Assembly: GCF_019457885.1 (NCBI RefSeq)
Contig: NZ_JAHZST010000016.1
Location: 1-64,000 of the forward strand
DNA from: Shewanella nanhaiensis
GTDB taxonomy: Bacteria; Pseudomonadota; Gammaproteobacteria; Enterobacterales; Shewanellaceae
DNA: 64,000 nt
Direction: 5' to 3'
Part shown: positions 34,523-43,297 of the stretch, piece by piece
Numbering within the stretch: the first letter of the stretch is position 1
Layout: every line of letters starts with the position of its first letter
Translations under genes and position numbers: made by a program
The notes under the pieces: model-generated
Databases searched by the model: none
Seen by the model: the letters and a program-made list of their open reading frames with translations, nothing else
What the model was told of the DNA's origin: nothing

Positions 34523-34993
34523 GTGAGTATCGAATCAAAAAGAGCCGATGTTGAGTATGAACAGGAGTTAGCTGAGCTAACACTAACTTGGCATAAGACT
34601 ATCCCCGTTAGCGAGTTTATGCAGATAGCCCCTGTTGCGTTTGATGGCGAGTCACTGGCTGTATCTGCGCCATTAGCCCCAAATATCAACCTTCATAACA
34701 CCATGTTTGCAGGCAGTATCTACACGTTAGCCACGCTTACTGGCTGGGGCATGGTGTGGTTACAGCAGAGTTTGGCCAAAGTGGAGGGAGATATCGTGTT
34801 AGCGGAGGGGCAAATACGCTATCTAGCCCCGATTGATGTAAATCCTGTGGCGAAAGTCATCTGGCCTGGTACTGATATCTCTGTATTGGTGCGTGGCCGT
34901 CGATTGAAGGTCAAGCTGGAGGTTAAGCTCTATTGCGGTGAGAAAGTTTGTGCAATATTTACAGGCTTATATATCAGCCAGCCTAAGGCCTAG
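34523..34993 (+). CDS. YiiD C-terminal-type hot-dog thioesterase
   Basis: A 156-residue protein corresponding to the C-terminal thioesterase-like domain of enterobacterial YiiD (FabY); the N-terminal acetyltransferase domain is absent. The central hot-dog helix NLHNTMFAGSIYTLATLTGW (55-74) identifies the family. It is expected to act on acyl-CoA or acyl-ACP, but the substrate is unknown. Start is the GTG at 34523, with AGG 7 bases upstream. It directly follows dtd as in E. coli. Confidence 0.87.
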   Translation: MSIESKRADVEYEQELAELTLTWHKTIPVSEFMQIAPVAFDGESLAVSAPLAPNINLHNTMFAGSIYTLATLTGWGMVWLQQSLAKVEGDIVLAEGQIRYLAPIDVNPVAKVIWPGTDISVLVRGRRLKVKLEVKLYCGEKVCAIFTGLYISQPKA

Positions 34994-35013
34994 TGCAATA
35001 GGCTTGGCTGATA
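34972..35013. terminator. Hairpin between convergent thioesterase gene and aryl-polyene operon
   Basis: TATCAGCC(A)GCCTA pairs with TAGGC(TT)GGCTGATA with a bulge, about 13 pairs. It overlaps the last codons of the thioesterase gene and ends 11 bases before the apeR stop. T tracts are weak, so a bidirectional terminator is plausible but unproven. Confidence 0.45.
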
Positions 35014-35023
35014 GGTACCAATA

Positions 35024-36253
35024 TTAAGTCCAGCGCTTAAAGATAAGCGATGTATTAATGCCACCAAAGGCAAAGTTATTACTCATCACATAATCGGTCT
35101 CGATATGGCGGATCTCACCTTTGATGTAATCTAGCTCACCACATTCAGGATCGATATCGGTTAAGTTTAGGCTAGGGGCAAACCAACCTGCATTCATCAT
35201 CTCAACAGAGCACCATGCTTCGAGTGCTCCGCAAGCGCCTAAGGTGTGGCCGGTATAACTTTTCAGTGACGAGATAGGCATAGTGGAGCCAAAAACTGCA
35301 TTCGTGGCTTGTGTTTCAGCGATATCGCCACGATCCGTTGCTGTGCCGTGAGCGTTCACATAGCCGATGGACTCTGGCGGTAAATCCGCATCTTTGAGTG
35401 CATGCCTGATGGCGATCTCCATCGTTGCTGCATTAGGCTGGGTTACATGTAGCCCATCTGAGTTTGTCCCAAACCCCACTATCTCTGCGTAGATCTTAGC
35501 GCCGCGGGCTCTCGCGTGTTCAAGCTCCTCAAGCACTAAAGTACAGGCTCCTTCGCCTATGACTAAACCATCACGGTTCTTGTCGAAAGGGCGAGGTGTT
35601 AATTCTGGGGTTTCATTTTTGGTACTTGTGGCAAAAAGCGTGTCGAATACCACAGCTTCTGTGGGACATAACTCTTCACCGCCACCTGCAAGCATCAGAT
35701 CTTGCTGACCATATTTGATCGCTTCATAGGCATAGCCTATTCCTTGACTGCCGGATGTACAGGCGCTGCTGGTGGTGTGGACTCGCCCCTTAAGGCCGAA
35801 GAAAACACCGACATTGACCGCGGTGGTGTGTGCCATCATACGGATATAGCTAGTGGCGGTCACACCTGACATATCACCCTCTTTGAGCATATCGCCAAAG
35901 GCGATAAGGGGATCAGTACTGCCAGTGGAGGAGCCGTAGGCTACCCCCATGGCGCCGGAGGTGACAACTGGGCTGTCTAGTAGGTTTGCATCGGTTAGAG
36001 CAAGTTCGCTGGCACGAGTGGCCATGAGAGAGACGCGGCCCATAGAGCGGATCTTCTTTCGCGAGTAATGAGCAGGCTTTTCAAAGTCGGTGACAGGGGC
36101 GGCGAGTCGAGTGTTTAAGCCGTCAAACTTATCCCACTCATCCATAGTCACAACAAAATTCTTCTGGGCTTTTAGGCTGCTTGCCATCGACTCCCAATTG
36201 TCACCTAAGCATGAGATCCCGCCAAATCCGGTGATCACTACACGTCTGCTCAT
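35024..36253 (-). CDS. apeR: Aryl-polyene 3-oxoacyl-ACP synthase (ApeR-like)
   Basis: FabF-type ketosynthase of 409 residues with an intact Cys165-His302-His336 triad (SSACTSGSQ, NAHGTATDRGD, SYTGHTLGACG). In characterised aryl-polyene pathways a second ketosynthase of this type acts as a homodimer beside the KS:CLF pair, probably in early condensation. It is the last gene of the operon, 40 bases after the ketoreductase gene, with GAGG 7 bases before the ATG. The letter is assigned by position and similarity. Confidence 0.9.
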   Translation of the reverse strand: MSRRVVITGFGGISCLGDNWESMASSLKAQKNFVVTMDEWDKFDGLNTRLAAPVTDFEKPAHYSRKKIRSMGRVSLMATRASELALTDANLLDSPVVTSGAMGVAYGSSTGSTDPLIAFGDMLKEGDMSGVTATSYIRMMAHTTAVNVGVFFGLKGRVHTTSSACTSGSQGIGYAYEAIKYGQQDLMLAGGGEELCPTEAVVFDTLFATSTKNETPELTPRPFDKNRDGLVIGEGACTLVLEELEHARARGAKIYAEIVGFGTNSDGLHVTQPNAATMEIAIRHALKDADLPPESIGYVNAHGTATDRGDIAETQATNAVFGSTMPISSLKSYTGHTLGACGALEAWCSVEMMNAGWFAPSLNLTDIDPECGELDYIKGEIRHIETDYVMSNNFAFGGINTSLIFKRWT

Positions 36254-36293
36254 AGGGTTACCTCTTTATGTAAAAGCCTTAACACTTGCTTCA

Positions 36294-37019
36294 TTAGATC
36301 ATGCCGCCGTTGACAGAGATCACCTGACGGGTGATATAGGCGGCGTCTTCCGACATTAAAAATTTAGCGAGTCCCGCTATCTCTGATGGTTTGCCCATGC
36401 GTCGCATTGGCACTAGTTCCTTGACCATATCTTTAGGAATATCGGCTACCATGTCGGTTTCGATTAAACCTGGAGCGATACAGTTAACGGTGATTTTACG
36501 CTTAGCAAGCTCTAAAGATAGGGCTTTTGTTGCACCAATAATTCCCGCCTTTGAGGCGCTGTAATTGACCTGGCCACGATTACCGGCAATGCCCGATACT
36601 GAAGCCATGGTGATTATCCGCCCGCCAGTGCGAGTCTGGATCATCGGCATAATCGTTGGATGAATGACGTTATAAAACCCGTCTAAGTTAGTGTGTACAA
36701 CGCTGTCCCACTCATCTTCTGTCATAGCTGGGAAGGCGGTGTCGCAGTTGATTCCTGCATTAAGTATCACGCCATAGTAAGCACCATGCTGGGCGATATC
36801 ACTGTCGATGGCAGCTTTAACTCCCTCACGATCGGCGATATCAAACTGCAGAAAAGAGACCTTAACCCCTAAGCTACTGAGCTCCTCTCTTGTTTGCTCT
36901 GCGGCAACCTTGTTGCTATGAAAATGCAGGGCGATATCAAATCCGGCTTCTGCCAGTTGCAGGGCGATAGCTTTTCCAATACCACGACTCGAGCCAGTTA
37001 TTAGTACTCTTTTATTCAT
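36294..37019 (-). CDS. apeQ: Aryl-polyene 3-oxoacyl-ACP reductase (ApeQ-like)
   Basis: FabG-like short-chain dehydrogenase of 241 residues that reduces the beta-keto group after each condensation, using NADPH. The nucleotide motif is TGSSRGIG (8-15), with NAGI at 87-90 and the catalytic triad Ser140, Tyr153, Lys157 (YSASK). AAGGA lies 6 bases before the ATG. It follows apeP by 3 bases. Confidence 0.93.
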   Translation of the reverse strand: MNKRVLITGSSRGIGKAIALQLAEAGFDIALHFHSNKVAAEQTREELSSLGVKVSFLQFDIADREGVKAAIDSDIAQHGAYYGVILNAGINCDTAFPAMTEDEWDSVVHTNLDGFYNVIHPTIMPMIQTRTGGRIITMASVSGIAGNRGQVNYSASKAGIIGATKALSLELAKRKITVNCIAPGLIETDMVADIPKDMVKELVPMRRMGKPSEIAGLAKFLMSEDAAYITRQVISVNGGMI

Positions 37020-37022
37020 TTT

Positions 37023-37526
37023 TTATCCTTGGCTCTCTGAAATATAGGTTTGGGTGTCCTGAGGCTGGAACACGTTAACATTGGCTTCGGCCACTAAAGT
37101 ATCATGGTGGAAGATCTGACAATCGAAGACCGCGAGTCCTGAGTCTTCTTGATAAAGACGACTGACATGAGTGCGGTAGCTTTCACCCAGTTGATAGTTG
37201 GGTATATGCATCTTGAGCTTTCGACTGCCGAGCAGGAAGCCTACCCGTATAATATCACCACGCTTTTTGGCTTCAACTCCGGCGAGAGCAGCCACGCTCT
37301 GGGCCATATACTCGATGCCCACATAGTTGGGCACTGCGTTGAGTGTTTCATCGAAATAGGGGCTATCGGTGGTGATATTTGTTTGAGTCACTAGGCTGTC
37401 TGTTTCATGGGCGACAAGCTCATCGATTAGGATCATTGGCGCCCTGTGGGGCACAACCTCCGAGACAGACAGTTGAGACAGGGGAGTGGGTAGCTCAAAT
37501 GTTTGTAGTTCTATTTCCTGGCTCAT
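37023..37526 (-). CDS. apeP: Aryl-polyene hot-dog dehydratase (ApeP-like)
   Basis: A 167-residue hot-dog protein similar to FabA/FabZ-type 3-hydroxyacyl-ACP dehydratases: VVPHRAPMILIDELV at the start, then the central-helix segment NYVGIEYMAQSVAALAGVEA. In known systems it pairs with a second dehydratase, ApeI, to dehydrate without reduction, so double bonds accumulate. The ATG overlaps apeO by 4 bases. Confidence 0.88.
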   Translation of the reverse strand: MSQEIELQTFELPTPLSQLSVSEVVPHRAPMILIDELVAHETDSLVTQTNITTDSPYFDETLNAVPNYVGIEYMAQSVAALAGVEAKKRGDIIRVGFLLGSRKLKMHIPNYQLGESYRTHVSRLYQEDSGLAVFDCQIFHHDTLVAEANVNVFQPQDTQTYISESQG

Positions 37527-38716
37527 TTTGAATCCTTACCACGGCAGAAAATTAGGCTGGCATTACTGCCGCCAAAGGCGAATGAATTACTCATTAGATA
37601 GTGAAGCTCAGCAGTCTGGCCCTTGTGGACTAATGGCAGGTTAGGATCATCAAGATCTGAGTCTTGATCCCAGATCTGAGGAGGTAGGTGCTGCTCGGTA
37701 TTGAGTGATGAGAGCAGAAGATAACAAAAAGCGGCTTCGATTGCGCCAGCAGCTCCTAAAGTGTGTCCCACTAAAGGTTTAGTAGAGCTACAAGGAGGAG
37801 TCTGTTCGCCAAATACTTGGGTTAGTGCCCGGCTCTCCATGGCATCATTTTTACGGGTTGCAGTGCCGTGCAGATTAATATAGCTGATCGCTTGTGGGGA
37901 GATCTGTGCATCATCTAATGCCGCCTTGATGGCTGAAACTGCTCCACGACCTTCAGGGTGAGGCGCTGAGATATGGTGTGCATCACTGGACTCACCAATA
38001 CCTGCGAGCATAATTTCCGCTTCACCTCGCTCTAAGGTAAACAGGGCCGCTCCTTCACCGATATTGATCCCATCTCGATTGGTACTAAAGGGTTGGCAGT
38101 GTCCCTTAGAGACAGATTCGAGTGAATTAAAACCGTTAAGGGTCAGTTTGCACAGGCTATCGCTACCGCCAACAATGACCATATCACACAGGTCTGCTTC
38201 TAATAGGCGTCTGGCACTGGAGAATACTTTTGCGCTGGATGAGCATGCGGTCGATACAGTGTAACAGGGGCCAGAGATGTTAAATAACGCCCTTAAAAAA
38301 TCACTGCTGTTGCCGAGTTCCTGTTGAGAGTAGTGGTAATGTTCGGGTAGCTTACCAAGCTCAGCTTTATGGGATAGTGCATCTTCGCCAGTGGCGATAC
38401 CTGAGGTGCTGGTGCCCAATACTATGCCTATACGTTGGGGGCCATATTGCTCGCAAGCTTGAATGACTGCATCGCTTATTTGCTGGGCAGCACTGAGCAG
38501 GAGCTGGTTATTACGGGACTCAAATCTTGATAGCGAGGCAGGGAGCTGAGGAAGTGGCTCGCTGACCTCCCCAACTAAGGTGTTGGATTCTGGGATCAAG
38601 TCGTCTCGATTGAGCATCGCGCCTGTATCTCCCTGGATTAAGTGCGTGAGTACCTGTTTCTGATCTTGACCTAAGGGAGTACATAACCCCATGTGTGAGA
38701 TAGCTATTTTTGTCAT
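37523..38716 (-). CDS. apeO: Aryl-polyene ketosynthase alpha subunit (ApeO-like)
   Basis: A 397-residue beta-ketoacyl synthase with Cys158 (STACSSSAK), His283 (NLHGTATRKND) and His318 (VGHTLGAAG). In characterised clusters this ketosynthase works as a heterodimer with the chain-length factor ApeC and extends the polyene with malonyl units. It overlaps apeP by 4 bases and is preceded by the DUF3261 lipoprotein gene after a 51-base gap. Confidence 0.92.
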   Translation of the reverse strand: MTKIAISHMGLCTPLGQDQKQVLTHLIQGDTGAMLNRDDLIPESNTLVGEVSEPLPQLPASLSRFESRNNQLLLSAAQQISDAVIQACEQYGPQRIGIVLGTSTSGIATGEDALSHKAELGKLPEHYHYSQQELGNSSDFLRALFNISGPCYTVSTACSSSAKVFSSARRLLEADLCDMVIVGGSDSLCKLTLNGFNSLESVSKGHCQPFSTNRDGINIGEGAALFTLERGEAEIMLAGIGESSDAHHISAPHPEGRGAVSAIKAALDDAQISPQAISYINLHGTATRKNDAMESRALTQVFGEQTPPCSSTKPLVGHTLGAAGAIEAAFCYLLLSSLNTEQHLPPQIWDQDSDLDDPNLPLVHKGQTAELHYLMSNSFAFGGSNASLIFCRGKDSK

Positions 38717-38767
38717 TATATCTTCATCAAACGTCGGTCGTTATGGCGGATAATGCCGATAACGAAA

Positions 38768-39367
38768 TTAAATTGGGGTTATCTTGAGTTCAAATTTTGC
38801 CTGCGGGATCGCTAGCTCTATCACTGCGCTCCATGGATCGATTCGATCGTAGCTTATCTCTATTATCTCCTGAGTTTCGCTAGCATATATGGATCGACAT
38901 CTTGCTGCATCACAGGCTTGGCTAACTAGGTTTGCTCCCTGTAAATATGAATTTACGTCCTCCATCGGCCAGTAAGCTAATTGAATGAGTGCAAGCAGAT
39001 ATTCCGCTTTAAATTCATCACCTAATAGCATGTTTTGTTGGCTGCTCAAGGTATTGCCATCGAAGACTAAGGTAAATAGGGCTTGGCCTAAGGGAGCTAA
39101 GCCCACTAGAGTGAGCTGTTGTTTATCTAGCTCAAGCTGAGTTAATAGCTCATGGTGCTCTTCATCGACGTTAATCGATACCTGCTGAGTGAGAGAGTGT
39201 ATCTGGCTATTGGCAGGAATAGGCGCTAAGCAGTAGTTGACTTCACTGGCTAAAGCGACACAGGTCTGCCTCTCTAAAGTATGGCTACAGGCCGTGGTAA
39301 ATAGGAGTAAGATGAGCGAGGTTAGGTATGACCATCTTATGCGTCGCTGACGTGTTTTGCTCATCAT
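38768..39367 (-). CDS. DUF3261 lipoprotein of the aryl-polyene operon
   Basis: A 199-residue lipoprotein (lipobox TTAC, Cys27). It corresponds to the DUF3261 protein that recurs in aryl-polyene clusters at this place; probably periplasmic and involved in placing the pigment, though the role is not known. Cysteines at about 36, 46, 153 and 158 could form disulfides. Its N-terminal 50 residues resemble the small protein encoded just upstream. The ATG overlaps that gene by 4 bases. Confidence 0.82.
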   Translation of the reverse strand: MMSKTRQRRIRWSYLTSLILLLFTTACSHTLERQTCVALASEVNYCLAPIPANSQIHSLTQQVSINVDEEHHELLTQLELDKQQLTLVGLAPLGQALFTLVFDGNTLSSQQNMLLGDEFKAEYLLALIQLAYWPMEDVNSYLQGANLVSQACDAARCRSIYASETQEIIEISYDRIDPWSAVIELAIPQAKFELKITPI

Positions 39368-39612
39368 AACTCGCTCTCTGCGTCCTTATTTTCTTTAGTA
39401 TTTTTATTGGCTAATGACTCTACTGTTTCTGGCTTATTTGAGATAGGTAAAGGGGCCAGACAGTCACTCTTTGTGATGGCTAAACTGGCACAGGTTTGCC
39501 TCATCAACATCTGACTACAAGCGGATAGAGATAGCATAAGTAGCAGAGCCAGCGTGATTAGCTCATAACCCCTACTATTTTTTTGTCCCTTATCTATTCC
39601 GTTCATAGCCAC
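39364..39612 (-). CDS. Small lipoprotein, apparent partial duplicate of the DUF3261 N-terminus
   Basis: An 82-residue lipoprotein (lipobox LSAC, Cys32). After the cysteine it reads SQMLMRQTCASLAITKSDCL, which lines up with SHTLERQTCVALASEVNYCL of the next gene; both continue APLPI/APIPA. The rest is a short polar tail. It looks like a truncated tandem paralogue. It follows the oxidoreductase gene by 23 bases and overlaps the DUF3261 gene by 4, so it is well placed to be translated. Confidence 0.7.
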   Translation of the reverse strand: MAMNGIDKGQKNSRGYELITLALLLMLSLSACSQMLMRQTCASLAITKSDCLAPLPISNKPETVESLANKNTKENKDAESEL

Positions 39613-39635
39613 TATCCCATTTAGCGTTAACTGGT

Positions 39636-40898
39636 TTATTTACATAGCTCTACTATCAGGTTTAAGCGTTTTCTTGAATCATTCACAAAGGGATTGCTCT
39701 CATCCCATGCGTAGCCTGCCAAGATAGAGCAGATCATCTGCTTAATCTTATTGTCGGGATCATCATAGAAGATCACATCCTGAAAGCGTCCATCATACCA
39801 AGCTTCAACATAAGTGCGGAACGTATCTACACCTCGCATTAGTGGTGCACTATACTCCTGCTCCCAGTTAACTGGGGTACCATTGAGTTGTCTGGCGATA
39901 CATTTAACCGCCATTGAAGCTGATTGCATCGCAATGGTTACGCCAGAGGAGAAAACTGGGTCCAGAAACTCACCAGCATTACCCAGTAGAGCGAACTTAT
40001 CGGTTGCTAAGGTGCTGACGTTAGCGGAGTAGCCCTTAAGCAGGGCGCACTCTCTGAGTACTTTTGCATCGGACAGTAGCTGCTTTAGACCTGGCTCCTG
40101 TTTGACCATATCCAACAGCAGCTCTTCTAAGTTATCTTCCAGACCATTAAGCAGGTGTGGCTCTCCCACTACGCCGAGTGAGCATTTGTCTTCACTGAGG
40201 GGAATTAGCCAGTACCAGATATCTCTATTCTTAGGGTGAACACTCACAAGGATCTTATTGCGATCGAAGGGCTTACCATCGACCTGTTTGTCACCAATAT
40301 TATCCTGAATATGGGTAAATACTGCGCTGCGATTGGCCAAATTGGAGGGCTTTTCCAGATTGAGTAATCTGGGCAATACACGGCCAAAACCACTGGCATC
40401 GAGTAGGTATTTAGCCTTAACAGTGTAAAGCTTATCGGCTTCATCTCTAACGCTTAGGATAGGAGATGTGCTGAGGTCGACAGATTCAACGGTTTCACCA
40501 TAGCGGATCTCAACTCCTTGCTCGGCGGCAGTATCGGCCAGTAGTTTATCGAAGTTGCCTCGCTCTACCTGAAAAGTTGTTCCCGGACCAGGAGTGAACT
40601 TGTCGGTAAAATCAAAGTTGATGTATTGATCTCGGTAGCGAAAAGCTGCGCCATTTTTAAACTGAAACCCAGCTGCGTTGACTGCATCTAGCATATTTGC
40701 TTCTTCAATAAGCTGCATGCAGCAAGGGAGCAAACTCTCACCGATAGAGAAGCGTGGGAAATATTGCTTCTCAATAACCACGACTCGTTTCCCAGCTTGA
40801 TGTAACAGGCTAGCGGCGATGCTTCCCGATGGTCCTGCACCTATAATAACAACATCGATATCGGCTTGGTTGCCTTGTGTTGCTGAGGCTGTTTGCAT
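39636..40898 (-). CDS. FAD-dependent oxidoreductase of the aryl-polyene operon (ApeN position)
   Basis: About 420 residues of the flavin-dependent halogenase/geranylgeranyl reductase superfamily: dinucleotide motif GAGPSGS near the N-terminus, PRFSIGESLLP, and the second FAD motif LLGNAGEFLDPVFSSG. Its role on the pigment is not settled; halogenase-specific tryptophan motifs are not evident. The ATG at 40898 overlaps the MMPL stop by one base (TGATG); a GTG one codon earlier has better spacing to AAGGA (7 bases). Confidence 0.85.
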   Translation of the reverse strand: MQTASATQGNQADIDVVIIGAGPSGSIAASLLHQAGKRVVVIEKQYFPRFSIGESLLPCCMQLIEEANMLDAVNAAGFQFKNGAAFRYRDQYINFDFTDKFTPGPGTTFQVERGNFDKLLADTAAEQGVEIRYGETVESVDLSTSPILSVRDEADKLYTVKAKYLLDASGFGRVLPRLLNLEKPSNLANRSAVFTHIQDNIGDKQVDGKPFDRNKILVSVHPKNRDIWYWLIPLSEDKCSLGVVGEPHLLNGLEDNLEELLLDMVKQEPGLKQLLSDAKVLRECALLKGYSANVSTLATDKFALLGNAGEFLDPVFSSGVTIAMQSASMAVKCIARQLNGTPVNWEQEYSAPLMRGVDTFRTYVEAWYDGRFQDVIFYDDPDNKIKQMICSILAGYAWDESNPFVNDSRKRLNLIVELCK

Positions 40899-43297
40899 CA
40901 CTTAATGGTCCTTGTGAAAGTTTGAATAAATGGGGAGAGTACAAAGGTAAAGACTATCCCTAACAGGAGTGTGAGTCCAAAGTTGTGTATGGCGGGTGTG
41001 CTACTAAATGCCAGTAAACCGAACGCTAAAATTGTCGAGCATGCCGACATAAAGACCGCCATCATCACGCCTCTGCTCTGCTGTTTTGATTCGGCAAAGA
41101 AGAGGCTATAGTCGACGCCTATGCCGAAAACAAGTATCAGGGCCAAGGCATGAAAAAGAGTCAGGGGCGACCCAATTAACCCAAGTAGAGAGAGGGTTAA
41201 TATGGCTGAAAGCGCCGGTACTGCGACGACCAAGGCTGCTAGTTTAATACTAAAGCGGGTACTGAATATTACGGCAGCTATGGTCATGGCGATGGCTAAT
41301 AAGATTAAGGTTAACTCTCGATATTTTCCCATAATATCAGAGATATCACCGACTTTATCGATAAGTTGTACCTCACTGCCATGGGGAAAGAGTTTAGTCA
41401 AAGTTGCCAGATCGGTAATGCCCCCCAGTAAAACGATGCTACCAAACTCATCTTGTTGTTCATCGGCTGCGATCCAAAGTGGGGCGAACAGTTGACCTGC
41501 ATCTGAGTTGATAAAGGAGCTGGCATCAATATATTTTCCAGCGGCCTGTTTATAGCTCTGTTCGAGCTCAGGTTGAAGTGATTCGTCCAGCCCGAGGTTG
41601 TTTAAAACATGGCCTAGCTTGTGGTAGATCTTTCCCTGTAACTGGTAGTTATCTGTTTGCTGCTGCTGACTCGGCAGGTAACTTGTCAGGCTAAAAGCAT
41701 TACCAATTACCCCTTTTTCTATTAGCTTGTTAAGCCTAGGTGTTAGCTGCTCAAGGGATTGAAGCAGTGACTCCTCGCTGTCAGCTCTGACAAGCAGGAA
41801 TTGATTATCGGTACCGCCGCTGAGCATAGATCTTAACTGCTGCTCCTCGGCGAGTAGAGAATCAGGACTCTGCTGCAGATTTCGAATGTCATCATCTGTG
41901 GTCAGTCTGGTGATACCTAGGGAGCAGATTACGAGCAACGCGATAAATAAAAGTAGGGATTTTTTACCCTTTAATCTAGCTTGAAAACGGCTCAATCTGT
42001 TTAGGTAGTGCTCAGCAAACTCCAGAGGCGCCGAGCGATCTGGTAGTCTGCCCGATGCTAAAAGAGGGTAAGCCAGTAGTATGGTTAGGTAAGCGCCGAT
42101 AAGTCCGGCGGCACAAAACACTGCCACCTGCTGCATTCCTGGGAAGGGGGCTAACCCTATACCTGAATAGGCAAGTACGCTGGTTATCAGGGCTAAGGTG
42201 ATCGCTGGAAAGATATGTTGGATCACTTGTGCGGCGTTAGATTTAGGCTGCGTGAGCCGCTCACAATAGAAGTGAAAACTATAGTCGATGGCGATACCAA
42301 TCAGGCTAGTGCCAAACACTAAGGTTAATAGGTGAAGCTCTGAAAAAATAGCTAAGGTAGCTACCACGGCGATTAACAGGCTTGTGCCTATGGTCAGCAG
42401 GGCGATGGCCAGTGGCATCACAGAGCGAAATGCTAACCAGACTAATAAACTAACTCCGATAAGCGAGGCCACTCCTAAGGTGGATACCTCAGTTTTAGCA
42501 CTTTGGGTGGCAGCGCTTGCATGAAACAGGGCGCCCGCTTTGAGTACCTTTATATCGGCATCTTGCTGGTGGATCTCATCGAAAGCCTGTTGCAGTACGC
42601 TTATCTGTTGCTGCTGAATATTTGGGTTAAACGCGCTGCCAACGCCTTTGGCCATCACTATGGCTGCGACTTTATCTTGAGTTTCTGTATCACTAGCATG
42701 CTGGACGCCGAGTAGGATCCCCTGCTGGACTTTCAGTGTTTGCTTAGGCGCCATCGCCTGTAGGTTGGCGGGATATAACAGCAGGGGATCTTTAGCGATA
42801 AGTCCACTGCTTGCATAGCCAAAAGCATTGTAGAGCTGCTGCTGAGTTTGGAGAATTAAACTGTCCAGTTTATTTGCGTTAAGCTGCGCCTCTTGTGTGG
42901 GGGTGAGCAGGTTGAATCTATGGTTGAAATAGTAACTGTTTAGGGCTTCTGCTTGATTAAGGTCTGCACTTCTTACTTGGGTGAAAGTGATACTCTTATC
43001 GCTATTAAGGCTAGATATTAAGGTTTGGGCGGCGAGAACGGCCTGAGCCTCACTGTCAGATAGTAACGCTAGGTAGATGCTATTGGAGAGCTCTTGATCC
43101 ACGCGATTTAACGCGGTTTGCGTTAAGGGATCTTCCTGTATTTTAGGCAGCATAGCTAAGATATCACTTTGGATCTTAGCGCCACCTTGCCAGAGTTGCA
43201 GCCCAGTGATTAAGCTTGAGCAGAGCAGCAGTAACCAAAGAGAAAATTTGAGCTTAGCTGAGCACTGGCTCAGTCGTACGGCAAGCTTATCTATCAT
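40898..43297 (-). CDS. MMPL/RND-type exporter of the aryl-polyene operon (ApeM position)
   Basis: A 799-residue inner-membrane protein with the RND half-repeat layout: one N-terminal helix, a large periplasmic loop (about 45-265), five or six helices (about 270-420), then the same pattern again (helix near 445, loop about 465-650, helices 655-795). It is thought to move the aryl-polyene lipid from the inner membrane with the LolA-like carrier. The helix motif GIAIDYSFHFYCE and its counterpart GIGVDYSLFFAES mark the two halves. It overlaps the LolA-like gene by 4 bases. Confidence 0.9.
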   Translation of the reverse strand: MIDKLAVRLSQCSAKLKFSLWLLLLCSSLITGLQLWQGGAKIQSDILAMLPKIQEDPLTQTALNRVDQELSNSIYLALLSDSEAQAVLAAQTLISSLNSDKSITFTQVRSADLNQAEALNSYYFNHRFNLLTPTQEAQLNANKLDSLILQTQQQLYNAFGYASSGLIAKDPLLLYPANLQAMAPKQTLKVQQGILLGVQHASDTETQDKVAAIVMAKGVGSAFNPNIQQQQISVLQQAFDEIHQQDADIKVLKAGALFHASAATQSAKTEVSTLGVASLIGVSLLVWLAFRSVMPLAIALLTIGTSLLIAVVATLAIFSELHLLTLVFGTSLIGIAIDYSFHFYCERLTQPKSNAAQVIQHIFPAITLALITSVLAYSGIGLAPFPGMQQVAVFCAAGLIGAYLTILLAYPLLASGRLPDRSAPLEFAEHYLNRLSRFQARLKGKKSLLLFIALLVICSLGITRLTTDDDIRNLQQSPDSLLAEEQQLRSMLSGGTDNQFLLVRADSEESLLQSLEQLTPRLNKLIEKGVIGNAFSLTSYLPSQQQQTDNYQLQGKIYHKLGHVLNNLGLDESLQPELEQSYKQAAGKYIDASSFINSDAGQLFAPLWIAADEQQDEFGSIVLLGGITDLATLTKLFPHGSEVQLIDKVGDISDIMGKYRELTLILLAIAMTIAAVIFSTRFSIKLAALVVAVPALSAILTLSLLGLIGSPLTLFHALALILVFGIGVDYSLFFAESKQQSRGVMMAVFMSACSTILAFGLLAFSSTPAIHNFGLTLLLGIVFTFVLSPFIQTFTRTIK

